Positions 1-10,251 of a stretch of DNA of 64,000 nt are shown here, piece after piece (position 1 is the first letter of the stretch; the number at the start of each line of letters is the position of its first letter). The position numbers and the translations under genes are program-made. Source of the stretch: Plectosphaerella cucumerina (lineage: Eukaryota > Ascomycota > Sordariomycetes > Glomerellales > Plectosphaerellaceae); NCBI GenBank assembly GCA_020746995.1, contig JAGPXD010000006.1, positions 2,790,001-2,854,000 of the forward strand, given 5' to 3'. The notes beneath the pieces were generated by a model. That model was not told the DNA's origin, made no database searches, and saw nothing but the letters and a program-made list of their open reading frames with translations.

Positions 1-1725
1 TCGGTCAGGCTGCATGAAGCAGACTGCGCGCCTTCGAACACGCATGGCAGCTGGATCACAACATGGTCAGCATGTTCACATGATGATGTGGATAGTCTTA
101 TCCATGGGCTTCCCGAGAAGGACCCCAAGGAGAGTGAGTCTCACAGCGCATTGCGGCGTAGCCGCGAGGAGCTCGGTCATGCTTTGTGCTGCCCCGGCCA
201 CGAGGGTGACACAAGGCAACACGAACCAGAGCAGCATGTTGTTGAGTGACTTCATGGTTGGCGAAAACACTTGGCCCGACTCGCCGGAAGCTGACCCTTC
301 ATGTGGTTGCAGATGGCGAGGACTGGCGCATGTGGTCGTGCTGGGAGATGGAAAAGGAAAAGAAACGAGATCTCGAAACGGGCAAGCAAGAGAGACGAGA
401 CCCTAGGGTAATATCATGGTCAACGCCACGCGCGCGCAGATCTCCCAGACGCAGGGACGCAAAAGGGCCTGAGAGCCGATGGTCATCAGCGCCAGAACAC
501 ACCAGGCGCGTGGCAGGCCTGGCAGGACCTTACCTTACCTGTACCACGGAACGATTCCACCCCCACCGGGCCATCAAGCACTTACCCTTCCCTCCCGGGT
601 TGAGTCAAGGGGTAACGACTCGTTTACCAAAGCCGCAGCTAGAGACTGCGGCGCACGGTCACTACCAGAATAGTGTGTGCAGACGGCGTGATCCGGCAAT
701 CGTTCCCCAGGGATTAGGCGTGGCGAGGAAGCTCAGTTTGGCATGACCTGGTGGAAGCGAGGGCCTGAGCGCTCAGGCGATTTGTTTCATGCGCCGTCGC
801 CAGTGAACTAGCGGCCAGCTCATGTCCCAGACATGGGATGGCACGGGTTCAAGAGACCTCTAGTGGGCGACCGGCGCGCGGTGGTGCTCACCTGGGCCTA
901 GCCAGGTGACGATAAATGGGAACCAGGCAAGCCAGGTTCGCCGATGAAGGGTCTCTCCGGCCGGCGTGGCCACCTCGGCCAGGCCTGGCGTTCAGGACAA
1001 TCGGAAAAGGGGAAGTGAAAAGGGGAAAGTAGAAAGGTCCAAGCCGTTTTGGTCATCATCAACGCCCTAACCAGTCCCCCATCCGAACATTCCATGCAGT
1101 GGAGGCGGATGGGTGCCCAAAGCTGCGAAGGTTCCCTAGCAAAACACAACGCCACCCCGCCGACGTCTTCCCGGCTCTCGGGTTCGGCAGCGGAAGCAGC
1201 GTTAAAGGAAGGTTCCGAATGAATGCCCTTGTTCTGCAGCGGATGACGCAGCTCGATCGACGCGGAGGATGAAGCTGTCCCCGCGGGGTCGGGAGAGCTG
1301 CGACGGGATGCGGACAGTTCAAGCATCCCTCGAGAGGATCACCGTCCGAACATGAAGCGAACCACCCCACAAAACCATCATGCTACACCACCAGTCTGAG
1401 CCCCACGCGCGCCGGCGGTACTATGAGTTCGTGGTTTGGTCCCACGCGCGGGGTGTGGTCGTTCTGGGCTGTGCCCGTCACAGCGTCATGTTGATTGCTC
1501 TGTTCCAGGTCGCATTGAGAAAGACTGACGTGGAAAAAGCACGGTCAGAAACGAGGCAGACAAGATATCTGAAGTAGAATGGTTCATTAAGTAGGTAGAA
1601 GCAAAACAAGCAATGGGGGTATCGACATCATCAGACATGAGCGCTCACTCCCTCGTCTCCTGTCATGTACATGCTGCTGTGGCTAGCAAGTCGGGGCGTG
1701 CCGATCATTCGGGGTTTGCCCGACC
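1..1725. other. Intergenic region at window start
   Basis: No convincing gene. Several short open frames occur on both strands, but none shows a recognisable domain, splice structure or consistent codon use. The right end is the 3' flank of the coiled-coil gene that ends at 1726. A TAGGTA-type motif occurs near 1590. Confidence 0.5.
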
Positions 1726-4653
1726 TTACTCCGCCTTCACCTCCTCGGCGACGGCGACGGGCTCGTGCTTGCCGGTTCCGTTGACGACCTCGACGGCCTT
1801 CTTGGCCTCGAGCTCCTCAATCGTCTTCTTCAGGGCAGCGCTGGCCTCGAGAGCCTCCTTCTTCTGGCTCTCGGCGGCGGCGAGGCTCGCCTCGAGCTCA
1901 GTAACCTTGGTCTTCAGAGCGGCCTCGGCCTCCTTGGACGAGGCGCTAGCCTTCTCGGCGGTCGCCAGGCCGGATTCGGCCGTGTCGAGCTTAGCCTTGA
2001 GCGCCGCCTCGGCCGCCTTTGAGGACGTCTCAGCGTCCGCAAGGCTAGCCTGGGCCTTCTCCAGCGAAGCCTTCAGCTCCGTCTCCGTCTTCTTGGCAGC
2101 GGCGCTGGCGGTCTCGGCAGTTGCCAGACCAGCCACGGCCGTGTCGAGCTTCGCCTGCAGAGCGGCCTCAGCCTCCTTGGAAGCCTTTTGGGCATCCGCG
2201 AGGCTGGCCTGAGCCTTCTCGAGGGTGGCCTTGAGTTCCTTCTCGACGTCCTTGGCAGCAGCAGCGGACTTCTCCGCAGCGGCAGCGCTAGCCTCGGCGG
2301 CATCAAGCTTGGCCTTCAGCGCGGCTTCCGTCTCGACGGACGCCTTGGATGCAGTGGTCAGATCGGCCACCTTGGTCTCGAGACCCTTCTTGTCCTACAG
2401 AAACGAGTCAGTCAAGTGTCCGGGAACGGCATGCATGTGCGGGATATGGCTAATGCTTACCGACTGGGCGGCCGTCAGAGCCGTCTCGGCCTCGGTGGCC
2501 TTGCCCTGAGCGCTCTCGAGCTGCGTCTTGAGAGTGGCGACGAGACCCTCGGCGTCCGTGGCAGACTTCTTGAGCTTCTCCTGCTCGGCCTTGGCGGCCT
2601 CGAGAGCGGCGGTGCCCTTGGTCTGCTCCTCCTGGAGCGACTTGACGCTCGATGCCTGCTCGTCGAGCTTCTTCTGCAGGGTGGTCTTCTCGTCGGCAGA
2701 AGCCTTGAGCTTCGATTCGAGCTCGGCGGTCGCAGCGCTGGCCTTGGAGACCTCAGCGGCTAGCTCATCCTTGAGCTTCTTCTCGACAGCAGCCAGATCG
2801 GCCGCACTGGTCTTGGCCTTGGCAACTTCAGCCTGGTACTGCTCAATCTCGGACTTGGACTTGGCCTCAGCGGCAGCGAGGCTGGCCTTGGCCGCCTCCA
2901 GCTCCTTGGCCGAGGCGGAAAGCTTCTCCTCCCAGGTGGCAGCCTCCTTCTTCGCAGACTCAGCGGCGGTCGACGAGGTCGACTTAGCAGCCTCGAGATC
3001 CTTGACAACGGCGGCGAGCTTTTCCTCCCAGACGGCGGCCTCCTTCTTCGCAGACTCGGCGGCGGTAGAGGAAGCAGCCTTGACGCTCTCAAGCTCCTTG
3101 ACAGCGGCAGCGTGCTTCTCCTCCCAGCTGGCAGATTCCTTCTTGGCAGACTCGGCGGCGGTCGATGAGCTGGCCTTGGCAGCCTCGAGCTCCTTGACGA
3201 TGGCAGCGTGCTTTTCCTCCCAGCTGGCGGTGTCCTTCTTCGCGGCCTCGGCGGCAGCAGCAGAGCTAGTCTTGAGAGCCTCGAGCTCCTTGACAATGGC
3301 GGCATGCTTCTCCTCCCAGGTGGCGACCTCCTTCTTGGCGGCCTCTGCCGCGGCTGTGGTCGTGGTCTTTGTCGTCTCAAGCTCCTTCGCGGCAGAGTCA
3401 TGCGACTGCTGGAGGGCGGCGAGCTTCTGCTCCCAAGCAGTGACCTCCTTCTTCGCAGCCTCGGCGGCAGCGGCCGAGTCGGCCTTGGCAGCCTCAAGCT
3501 CCTTCGAGACGGCAGCATGCTTTTCCTCCCACGCAGACGCAGCCTTCTTAGCGGCGTCGGTGGCAGCAGACGAGTCCTTGGACAGGGCGGCGTTCTCGGC
3601 GGTCAGGGCAGCCACCTTCTCGTTGAGGGCTGACAGCTCGGCCTCGAGAGAAGACACCTTGGCAGACGACTCGACCTGGGCCTTCTCGTGGCTGGCGGTC
3701 AGGGCGGTGTACTTGGCATCCCAATCGGCCAGGGCCTGCTTGGAGGAGGCAACGCCGGCCTCCGACTCGGCCTTGAGAGCGTCGAGGGCTTGTTGGATGC
3801 TCTTGGCCTTTTCCTGGGCGGCGGCGAGCTCGGTGGCGGAAGAGGCCTTGAGCTTGTCGAGGGTTTGCTGCAGGGAGGATGAGTCGCCCTTGGCGGCGGC
3901 GAGGGAAGCTTCGGACTCGGTCTTTAGCTGGTCAAGCGACTTCTGCAGACTGGCAGAGTCGCTCTTGGCGGTGGTCAGGGCAGCCTCGGAGTCGGTCTTC
4001 AGCTTGTCGAGGGCCTGCTGCAGAAGCCTGTACCGCTCGTCGGCGGCAGCGGCAGCGCTGGTGTGCTCCTCGAGCGACTTGGTGGTGGCAGCGGCGTCGC
4101 CCTGGAGCTTGGCAACGTCCTGCTGGAGGGCCTCCCTAAGCTGCTCGGAGTTGGCGAACTGGGCCTTGAGGGCGGCAATCTCCTCCTTCAGAGAAGACTC
4201 GATCGAGGCACGCTCCTCCTTGGCGTCGGCAAGCTCCTGCTTCGTGGCCGCGACCTCGGCCTCGAGGGTGTTCTTCTGCTCCTGGATGGACTTCAGCTGG
4301 CTCTGCAGCGCGGCGAGCTCGGTGCGTGCCGCATCGATCTCCTGGGCACGCTGCGTGGCGACCTGCTCGCCAGAGCGGAGCTGCTCATCCTTGGCCTTGA
4401 CATCGGCCTCGAGCTGCTTGACTCGCGCCTGGACGTCGCCCTGGGAAGAGGACAGCTGAGCATCCAGGGACTTGATCTGTTGCCGGAGGTCCTCGGTGTC
4501 CTTTGTGGCGGCCGTGTACTCCTTCTCCTTCTTTGAAAGGTCCTTCTCGAGAGCGGCAATGGTCTCCTGCTTGTCGGCCAGCTTCTTCTCGAGCTCGGCC
4601 TTGTCGGCCTTGCTGAAGCCCTCACCGCTACTCGAGGAGAGGACGTTGCCCAT
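1726..4653 (-). CDS. Long coiled-coil protein with tandem 32-residue repeats
   Basis: Two exons, 4653-2461 and 2394-1726 (953 aa), separated by a 66-nt intron (2460-2395) with a GTAAGC donor and TAG acceptor; phase is preserved. The start at 4653 is the first ATG after a GC-poor leader and gives an N-terminus MGNVLS, which fits the N-myristoylation consensus (Gly2, Ser6). The rest is almost entirely Ala/Lys/Glu/Ser/Leu coiled coil with no membrane segment. Residues about 365-590 consist of tandem copies of a 32-residue module starting at a Trp-Glu-Glu/Gln-Lys motif (96-bp period in DNA, for example at 3015, 3111, 3207 and 3303). The C-terminal part holds a second, 53-residue repeat. Similar fungal proteins are often annotated 'M protein repeat protein'; function is unknown. 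A membrane-tethered scaffold is inference. A 643-codon open frame on the other strand is a compositional shadow. Confidence 0.85.
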
Positions 4654-5851
4654 GTCGAAAGTTGGCGGCCTTGAGGTGCGGAAGGGGGGAAAAGGTGAGG
4701 GGGGGGTGGCGGGGGATGCCTTGACGGAATGTGGAAAGGTAACGGAGGAACGGTTTCGACCCGGCAAGCAAACGCACCTGCAGGAGAAGTAAGTACATGA
4801 AGTAGGAGGAGAAGCGGACCACAGTGGAAAGGGCGCCCGGGCCGGGAAAACAATAAATCTCTTTTGGACCTCGCCGTCGTCTTGTTGCCTCGGCGATAAA
4901 ATGAGCGGTGGACTTTTTTGGTGGGGGGCTTCGGTGCACCCTCGTTTGCAGGGACCCTGGATGACTCCATTCCACTGGACAGTCCAGGGGTCCAGGGCCA
5001 GGGCGTGCTGGCGCCTTCCCGCTTGGCGCCGGGCGTGGCACAGGGGCACCACCATTGGCACCTTCCATCCCGACCGACAGTCCGACACACCGTGACAGAG
5101 GCGAACTCAGATGCATCACATGAACGGCGGGGTGCTCAGGCTCCGCCGCTCACCGCTGCAAGCGCTTTAACCCCTGCAACCCTGCCAGCTGTTCATCAGA
5201 CATTGGAGATCACCGCCTCGGCCTTTCAGACGACCGTCCGGGTCACCACGAACTTGTGGAATCGACACCAACAATGGCATTCTTCCAGCGCCGATCCGCT
5301 GGCACCGCGCAGGTTGGAATCGAACCCGACGAGAGTGAGGCAGCTACCTGCGTTAGGTGCAAATTTATATCCATCACCTAGCACCAATGGAACCACGTCT
5401 TCAAAGGCCCAACGCATTCACGCCCAACTGCTGGCAAGGCCAGGGTGGCTGCACACCATCATGACCGGCTGGGGAGAGACGAACTTTGGCTGCCACGAAG
5501 GAAGGGGTGGCACGGCTCGTCGGGCCAAATGTGCAATTGTGTGTGTCTGTTTGGCTGGCCTGCACATGCAATGTGGCGCCGAGGGGATCGATCGTTCACC
5601 ATGGCTTGCACACGACATTGCAGCATAATTGTTGCGCCTTGCATTGCATCATGTCACGCATCTTTCTTACAAGCAGCCTCGTAGGGACGGGTTAGCAATA
5701 CCTGGAGGTGGGACGTATGACACAGAGTTTGCCAAGCTGACACTCATGAAGTGCTGCCAGTGAGGAAAACAAGCAAATGTGCAGCACCGACTAGGAGCTG
5801 GCGAAGCAAAAATGATATCGCGTCTCTTCTGAGTGAAGACGTCAGGAATTG
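4654..5851. other. Upstream region of coiled-coil gene
   Basis: This is the promoter and leader of the minus-strand coiled-coil gene, including G-rich tracts (4684-4712 on the plus strand, C-rich on the transcribed strand). No additional gene is supported. A run of five A at 5808-5812 (T on the minus strand) could be the Pol III terminator of the adjacent tRNA, about 40 nt past its 3' end. Confidence 0.45.
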
Positions 5852-5934
5852 AGCCCGACGTGGGGGTCGAACCCACAACCTTGAGATGTGATCTCGTTAA
5901 GAGTCTCACGCTCTACCGATTGAGCTAGCCGGGC
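5852..5934 (-). tRNA. tRNA-Lys(CUU): tRNA-Lys(CUU), intron-containing
   Basis: The minus strand folds as a full cloverleaf. The 7-bp acceptor pairs 5934-5928 with 5859-5853 (one G-T). The D arm, the anticodon stem TGAGA/TCTCA (5908-5904 with 5886-5882) and the T arm GTGGG/CCCAC with loop TTCGACC are all present. The anticodon CTT lies at 5901-5899. A 10-nt intron (about 5897-5888) sits one base 3' of the anticodon, the standard eukaryotic nuclear position. The discriminator base at 5852 reads T. A- and B-box sequences are intact. Confidence 0.93.
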
Positions 5935-6466
5935 ATCCGGCTGATTGATGTGAGCACTCGACTTGCCGCGTCTCAAGAAGCGTTCTGTGGGCAAAGTGCT
6001 GCTTGGATATGTCGTTTGGCTCACGGAGCGAGTGTGGTGTGGACCTCCGAGAAAAGTCTGCGTGGTGGGGTGTGGTGGATGGTCGCCGGCCCGTGACAGG
6101 GAAGAGGATGGGGGCAGACGACTCGTGCTGTGATAGAAGCACCTCAGCCGTCTTCCCGCGGTATCCGCCAATGCTGCCGCTGAAGTTGAAAGGCTGGTGC
6201 GGATCTGACATGGATTGAGCTGCTGGTCGGTCGGTATACCCCGGCTTCTGGATTTCGCAGGGCCCAGCTTCCTCGTCGAACAAGTGAACGTCCAAGTCGA
6301 AGCTCAATGCAAAATCGTTCGTCGACGGAGGGTAAACTGCAGAGGTGCTTGACGCGCTGAGAGTGTATTGGCCCATGGAAGTCCGAAGCTCTCCGCATCT
6401 TGACCAGCTCTTCGGAGTACTTGTATGTTTGGGCGGGTCGATGTTTGCCGAGGGGAGAGATTCCAT
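5906..6466 (-). CDS. Doubtful ORF, possible exon of an unknown gene
   Basis: A 186-codon frame that reads from 6466 into the tRNA-Lys gene and stops inside it, so the full frame cannot be a normal gene. The middle part (about 6100-6400) has composition that could be coding, including an acidic stretch with Phe-Asp-Leu-Asp and Phe-Asp-Glu-Glu, but a second frame over 6144-6398 looks equally plausible and no splice structure joins them convincingly. No domain is recognised. It may be one exon of a small gene, a relic, or chance. Confidence 0.15.
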   Translation of the reverse strand: MESLPSANIDPPKHTSTPKSWSRCGELRTSMGQYTLSASSTSAVYPPSTNDFALSFDLDVHLFDEEAGPCEIQKPGYTDRPAAQSMSDPHQPFNFSGSIGGYRGKTAEVLLSQHESSAPILFPVTGRRPSTTPHHADFSRRSTPHSLREPNDISKQHFAHRTLLETRQVECSHQSAGCPASSIGRA

Positions 6467-7264
6467 GACAATCCCATCAGGCTTGCCTTTGGAAGGTTCA
6501 TCAGTGATGGCATCGAATCCTTTCGTCGTAGGCTGGCCAGTGGATAGCTACTGAGCACTTATCTGGAAGCCGTGAAGACCGACAAGTGGCGTTAAGCGCT
6601 GCTTAGATGGGTCGAGCCGAGCGAGGTTGCTGGGATTACATCGAGGGCAGCGAGCCATCTGGAGACAGATGAAAAGCCTTCGACTGGTCGGAAGTACTCG
6701 TGGCAGGCGGTTCCCAGACTACCATCAGACCTCATGCTGCTCTGCTCACATACGTCAGTGGCCACGGGCAGTTCGAGTTGGTGATCGGAGGTCCCTGGAG
6801 AGAATCATCCGTCCAATCCATGGCGGCTGGAAGGCAGCCAAATATGACTTTGAACAGATGCATCCATGATGCGAACGGAGTGCAGTCGGTTTTGACGCCC
6901 GCGACTCAGGTAAAAGCCGTTGAGCAGGACGAGACGACTCTGGCTTGAGGTTGGGCTTGCGGGGTTGTGTTGCGTGCAGGTGAGCAGGATGCGGACGGAG
7001 GAGGTCCCTGAGACACTGGACGGGACGGGTGATTTGCCCCACTTAGGAGGCACGCGGCCTCTTCCCTCGCCGTCCGACGTCATCATTCCATCGTCTAGGG
7101 ATTCAACGTCAGCGGCTCCTAGACACTGAACATCAAACCTGCAGCCCAAGCTGGTGAGTACATATTCTGTCAGATCTCCTGTTCTTCCTTCTCATATTCC
7201 CAAAGGTTCTTCCGCAAACAATTCACCACAAACCAACCACATTCTCCTCCAACCACAACTCAAC
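5935..7264. other. Region between tRNA-Lys and I78 inhibitor gene
   Basis: About 1.3 kb that includes the weak minus-strand candidate listed separately (5906-6466). The right part (about 6560-7264) is probably the promoter and leader of the I78 gene, with a pyrimidine-rich stretch near 7175-7260. Nothing else is supported. Confidence 0.4.
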
Positions 7265-7567
7265 ATGCCTCTCGTCGTTCCAGGAATTCAGACCGAGTCG
7301 GGAGACAAGAAGACGGACGAGTGGACCAACAAGCTTGTCGGAAAGACGCTGCATGATGAAGAGAGCAATGAGACGGTGAATTTGGCCCTCTCTCTGACAC
7401 TTGAGCTAATCAGCTAACACCTGTGACAGTGTTTCTGCAAGAAGGACCTCCCTGAGGAGCACAGGATCATTCAGCCCGGCATGATGGTCACCAAGGATTA
7501 CAAGCCCAACCGCCTCAACGTTCATGTCAACGAAGATGGCACCGTCTCTCACGTCCAGCATGGTTAG
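7265..7567 (+). CDS. I78-family (potato inhibitor I-like) protease inhibitor
   Basis: Two exons, 7265-7375 and 7430-7567 (82 aa), joined in phase 0 across a 54-nt intron (GTGAAT donor, CTAAC-type branch, ACAG acceptor). The second exon carries the hallmark end of the I78 peptidase-inhibitor family: Arg-Leu-Asn-Val-His-Val, then a Glu-Asp-Gly-Thr-Val turn, ending shortly after with a His-Gly stop. The family blocks serine proteases of the subtilisin type by an exposed loop. There is no signal peptide, so the likely role is intracellular, for example control of vacuolar or endogenous proteases (inference). The start at 7265 sits in a good ACAACATG context; an in-frame ATG 37 codons upstream (7154) is less likely because the leader there is non-conserved in character. 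Confidence 0.85.
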
Positions 7568-7968
7568 GTGCGGGCGGGGCACGTATTGGGATGGCTCCTT
7601 CTCTCGGGCTCGAGGTGTCTGCGCCAGGCACAAACAGCCACGAGCATCCAATCTTGGGGATTCCCAGGTGGTTTACATGCAAAGAAGACTACTGTAATAC
7701 AATAATCTACGAGCGACCTCATCATTTGCCTCTCACCAGCCACTTGGCTCGTTGTTCGTGACCTGGTGCTGTGTTCTCTTAATTGCATATCGGTGTTTAC
7801 CCCGCCATCAGGCGCGGGGCAACAGCAGCCAGCCCTTCACCAGATCTGCCCTGCAACTTCAAGTTCCGAACCCCCACCTGGACCTGCCGAAATCACGCCA
7901 AACCCGGCAGACCACGCAGATACGCGACACACCCAGGCTCAGAGGATCATCATTACAAGGACATCAAG
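7568..7968. other. Spacer between I78 gene and TMA20
   Basis: This 401-bp stretch holds the 3' flank of the inhibitor gene and the promoter and leader of TMA20. No other gene was seen. Confidence 0.5.
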
Positions 7969-8614
7969 ATGTTCAAGAAGGAGTATGCGCCTGTCGATAT
8001 CTAACAAACTCACGCGAGATTTATCCGCTGACCCTCTCCTCTACAGCATCACACCGGGGCCGAAGTCGAAGCTCAAGAGCTCCGTCCAGAGGTCCCTCCG
8101 ACAATCGCTTCTGCAGACCTATCCCCTTCTGAACCCGGTTATCGAAGAGATCATGCCCAAGAAGGCCTCGCTCGAGCAGATGAAGCTGCCAGACCGCTGC
8201 CTTCTCTTCATCGTCGACAACCAACCCCTCTTTTTCCAGCAAGACACCGACACACTCCTGCCCCATCTCAAGCTCGTCCACCGCTTCCCTGCCGCCTTTC
8301 CCACGGTTCGGATAGACCGAGGTGCCATTCGATTCGTACTGTCCGGAGCGACACTGATGGCTCCTGGACTGACGAGCGCCGGTGGTCGGCTGCCGGAACC
8401 CAGAGATGGAGACGAGGGAGTCGATGACGAGGGCAGGTGGAGTCGGGAACTCGCAAAGGGCGAGCCAGTGGTTGTCATGGCCGAGGGCAAGACCGAGGCT
8501 TGTGCGGTTGGCATTCTCGTCGCTGGCACAAAAGAGGTGAAAGATAAGGGCAAGGGGCCGGTCATAGAGGATGCGCACTACCTCGGCGACGGTCTCTGGA
8601 GGCTGAACGAGTGA
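7969..8614 (+). CDS. TMA20: TMA20/MCT-1-like PUA-domain translation factor
   Basis: Two exons, 7969-7982 (only 14 nt) and 8047-8614 (193 aa in total). The 64-nt intron has a GTATGC donor, a CTAAC branch site and a TACAG acceptor. The start MFKK is the characteristic N-terminus of the MCTS1/Tma20 family, which supports the micro-exon. The N-terminal MCT1 domain (residues about 1-85) includes a conserved Ile-Met-Pro-Lys-Lys. The C-terminal PUA domain includes Gly-Ala-Ile-Arg-Phe-Val-Leu-Ser-Gly-Ala, Met-Ala-Pro-Gly-Leu-Thr-Ser and a terminal His-Tyr-Leu-Gly-Asp-Gly-Leu-Trp. In yeast and human the protein pairs with Tma22/DENR to recycle 40S subunits and help reinitiation. Length is close to the usual 181-190 aa. 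An acidic insert separates the Pro-Gly-Leu-Thr-Ser loop from the last PUA strands. Confidence 0.95.
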
Positions 8615-9000
8615 TTGCCTCTTCGCCGTCCCCGCTACAGCGTCTGACAGCTCCAGGGATTCCCAGCATTCCCTAGCTATCTCGTTGGCACACATGGACC
8701 TGTGCAGTTTGGTTGGGTCGAACAAATTTCGGGCATCATGCGAACACCAGCGATGGTCGGTTTCCCTCTCGCCAGAGGGCAGCCAGAGAACGTTGACGGA
8801 GGGCAGGCATTCGAATCGTTCAGGGGGGCTTCATGCATACGTTCACGTTCATAGCGGTTGATCTGGATAAGAAGCCATGGGAGATCACGCTTTCGGGGTG
8901 GTCTGTGAAACGAATGATGATTCAGTACACGCAAGCTGACTACATTGACACGCCACCTTGCGCCTGGCTTCGCGACGATCGATGTGATTTCAGAGTCCTG
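8615..9000. other. Convergent 3' flanks
   Basis: Shared downstream region between TMA20 (plus) and the minus-strand unknown ending at 9001. No gene is seen in it. Confidence 0.5.
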
Positions 9001-10251
9001 TTACCTGTCTAAGCGAGCTTGGTGATGAAGCTCCATTGCCGCCGCCCCGATGCTTTCGTGGTTCAAGTTGATGAACCGGCGGACGTTGTCCAAGTCGAAG
9101 ATTCCCCGGGCATCCTTCAATGGATAGGCTGGGTCTGGGAACACTCCGTAGGTCGTGTCATCATCCAAGACGATCCTAGCCAAAGCTTTTACCAGGCAGC
9201 CACGATACTGAAGGGCTCCTGGTGCTGCCGACTGCGGATCGGGCGCTGGGAAGGTGGCCTTGATGATGTCCTTCTTGATGTGCGAAACCTGCTCCTCCCG
9301 GACGAACTGATCAAGCCGATGCTGATACTCGTGATGCACCTGGAAGCGCGCTAGGGCTTCGCGCCTGACATCGTCTCTCGAGGTGCGAGCATCGAGAAAT
9401 CGCCCTTCCAGGCGGCAGCTCGAAAGGAAAGTAGTCATCCACAAATGGAAAACAGGCCTCGTCTTCATACGCTTCCGGTCGTCCGACTTCTCGGCCTCGC
9501 CCTGATCGAGTGGTCCCCCATTTGGACCTTTCTTGCTGGCTGGGTAGACTTGGAACATGCGGCATTGCGACACATACTCGAACATCTGATCGATAGTCGA
9601 GAATGGTCGCTCCCAGAAACCTTCGAAGGGCAATCCCAAGAAACTCAGGACTTCTATTGGCTCGCTTGTCAGGCGTATTTTGGCCATTTTGCGATTTTTC
9701 TTCTCGATCTCGGGGATTCGTATGAACAGACTCTGCTCGTCAATGGTGAGGCCGTATGGTCGAATGATGCTTCCCAGGAGACTCCAAATGTCGCCATGGG
9801 CATGCTTGAAGAGGAACCATTGCATCTCTTCCAATGACTCGGCAACGGTCACGTCGACTTGAATGTATGGTTTCGATTCGGGTTGTTCGGCCAAGCTGGC
9901 TTGGTCAGAGCCGAGATGTTCCGGCCAGGGGATGGCGTAGTTGGCGATATTGCCATTCTTCTTGCACCTTTCAGCTCCAAGAGCCAGGCCGATCGTATCA
10001 TGATACGCCGATATTGTTCCTGCGTCAACACCTAGTATGCTTGATCCGTGGCTTGGACTGGTGGGCCATGCAACGAAGATGTCCAGATCTCCGTGGTCCG
10101 ATTTGCACGGTGCTTCGATCGGACTGGCGACGCAGAGAAAGAGCTGCCGCAGGCTTTTCTTGCACTCCTCACTCATGTGATGGAACACTGGCGACGGCAT
10201 TCGAGGAGTGTTGAGAGGGTTGGGCCCTTGAGAGAAAGCAGATCCCCCCAT
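9001..10251 (-). CDS. Uncharacterised fungal protein, 416 aa
   Basis: A single exon. The open frame extends 75 codons further upstream (10476), but the start at 10251 has a CACC-ATGG context and precedes the first protein-like sequence. No domain is recognised with certainty. A Gly-Asp-Leu-Asp-Ile-Phe-Val-Ala motif near residue 53 recalls the Asp-x-Asp strand of nucleotidyltransferase-fold proteins, but the preceding Gly-Ser element is not clear. There is no signal peptide or membrane segment. The middle is Lys/Arg-rich (around residues 195-205) and the C-terminus is mixed helical. It diverges from TRAPPC12 across 933 bp. Function unknown. Confidence 0.7.
   Translation of the reverse strand: MGGSAFSQGPNPLNTPRMPSPVFHHMSEECKKSLRQLFLCVASPIEAPCKSDHGDLDIFVAWPTSPSHGSSILGVDAGTISAYHDTIGLALGAERCKKNGNIANYAIPWPEHLGSDQASLAEQPESKPYIQVDVTVAESLEEMQWFLFKHAHGDIWSLLGSIIRPYGLTIDEQSLFIRIPEIEKKNRKMAKIRLTSEPIEVLSFLGLPFEGFWERPFSTIDQMFEYVSQCRMFQVYPASKKGPNGGPLDQGEAEKSDDRKRMKTRPVFHLWMTTFLSSCRLEGRFLDARTSRDDVRREALARFQVHHEYQHRLDQFVREEQVSHIKKDIIKATFPAPDPQSAAPGALQYRGCLVKALARIVLDDDTTYGVFPDPAYPLKDARGIFDLDNVRRFINLNHESIGAAAMELHHQARLDR

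Noticed and set aside
2528..4459. 643-codon plus-strand frame opposite the coiled-coil gene
   Set aside because: It mirrors the Ala/Lys/Glu repeat composition of the real gene, is Ser/Ala-rich without domains, and has no independent splice or promoter signs.
7154..7264. Upstream in-frame ATG extending the I78 inhibitor by 37 residues
   Set aside because: The added residues are not protein-like and the inner ATG at 7265 has a far better context.
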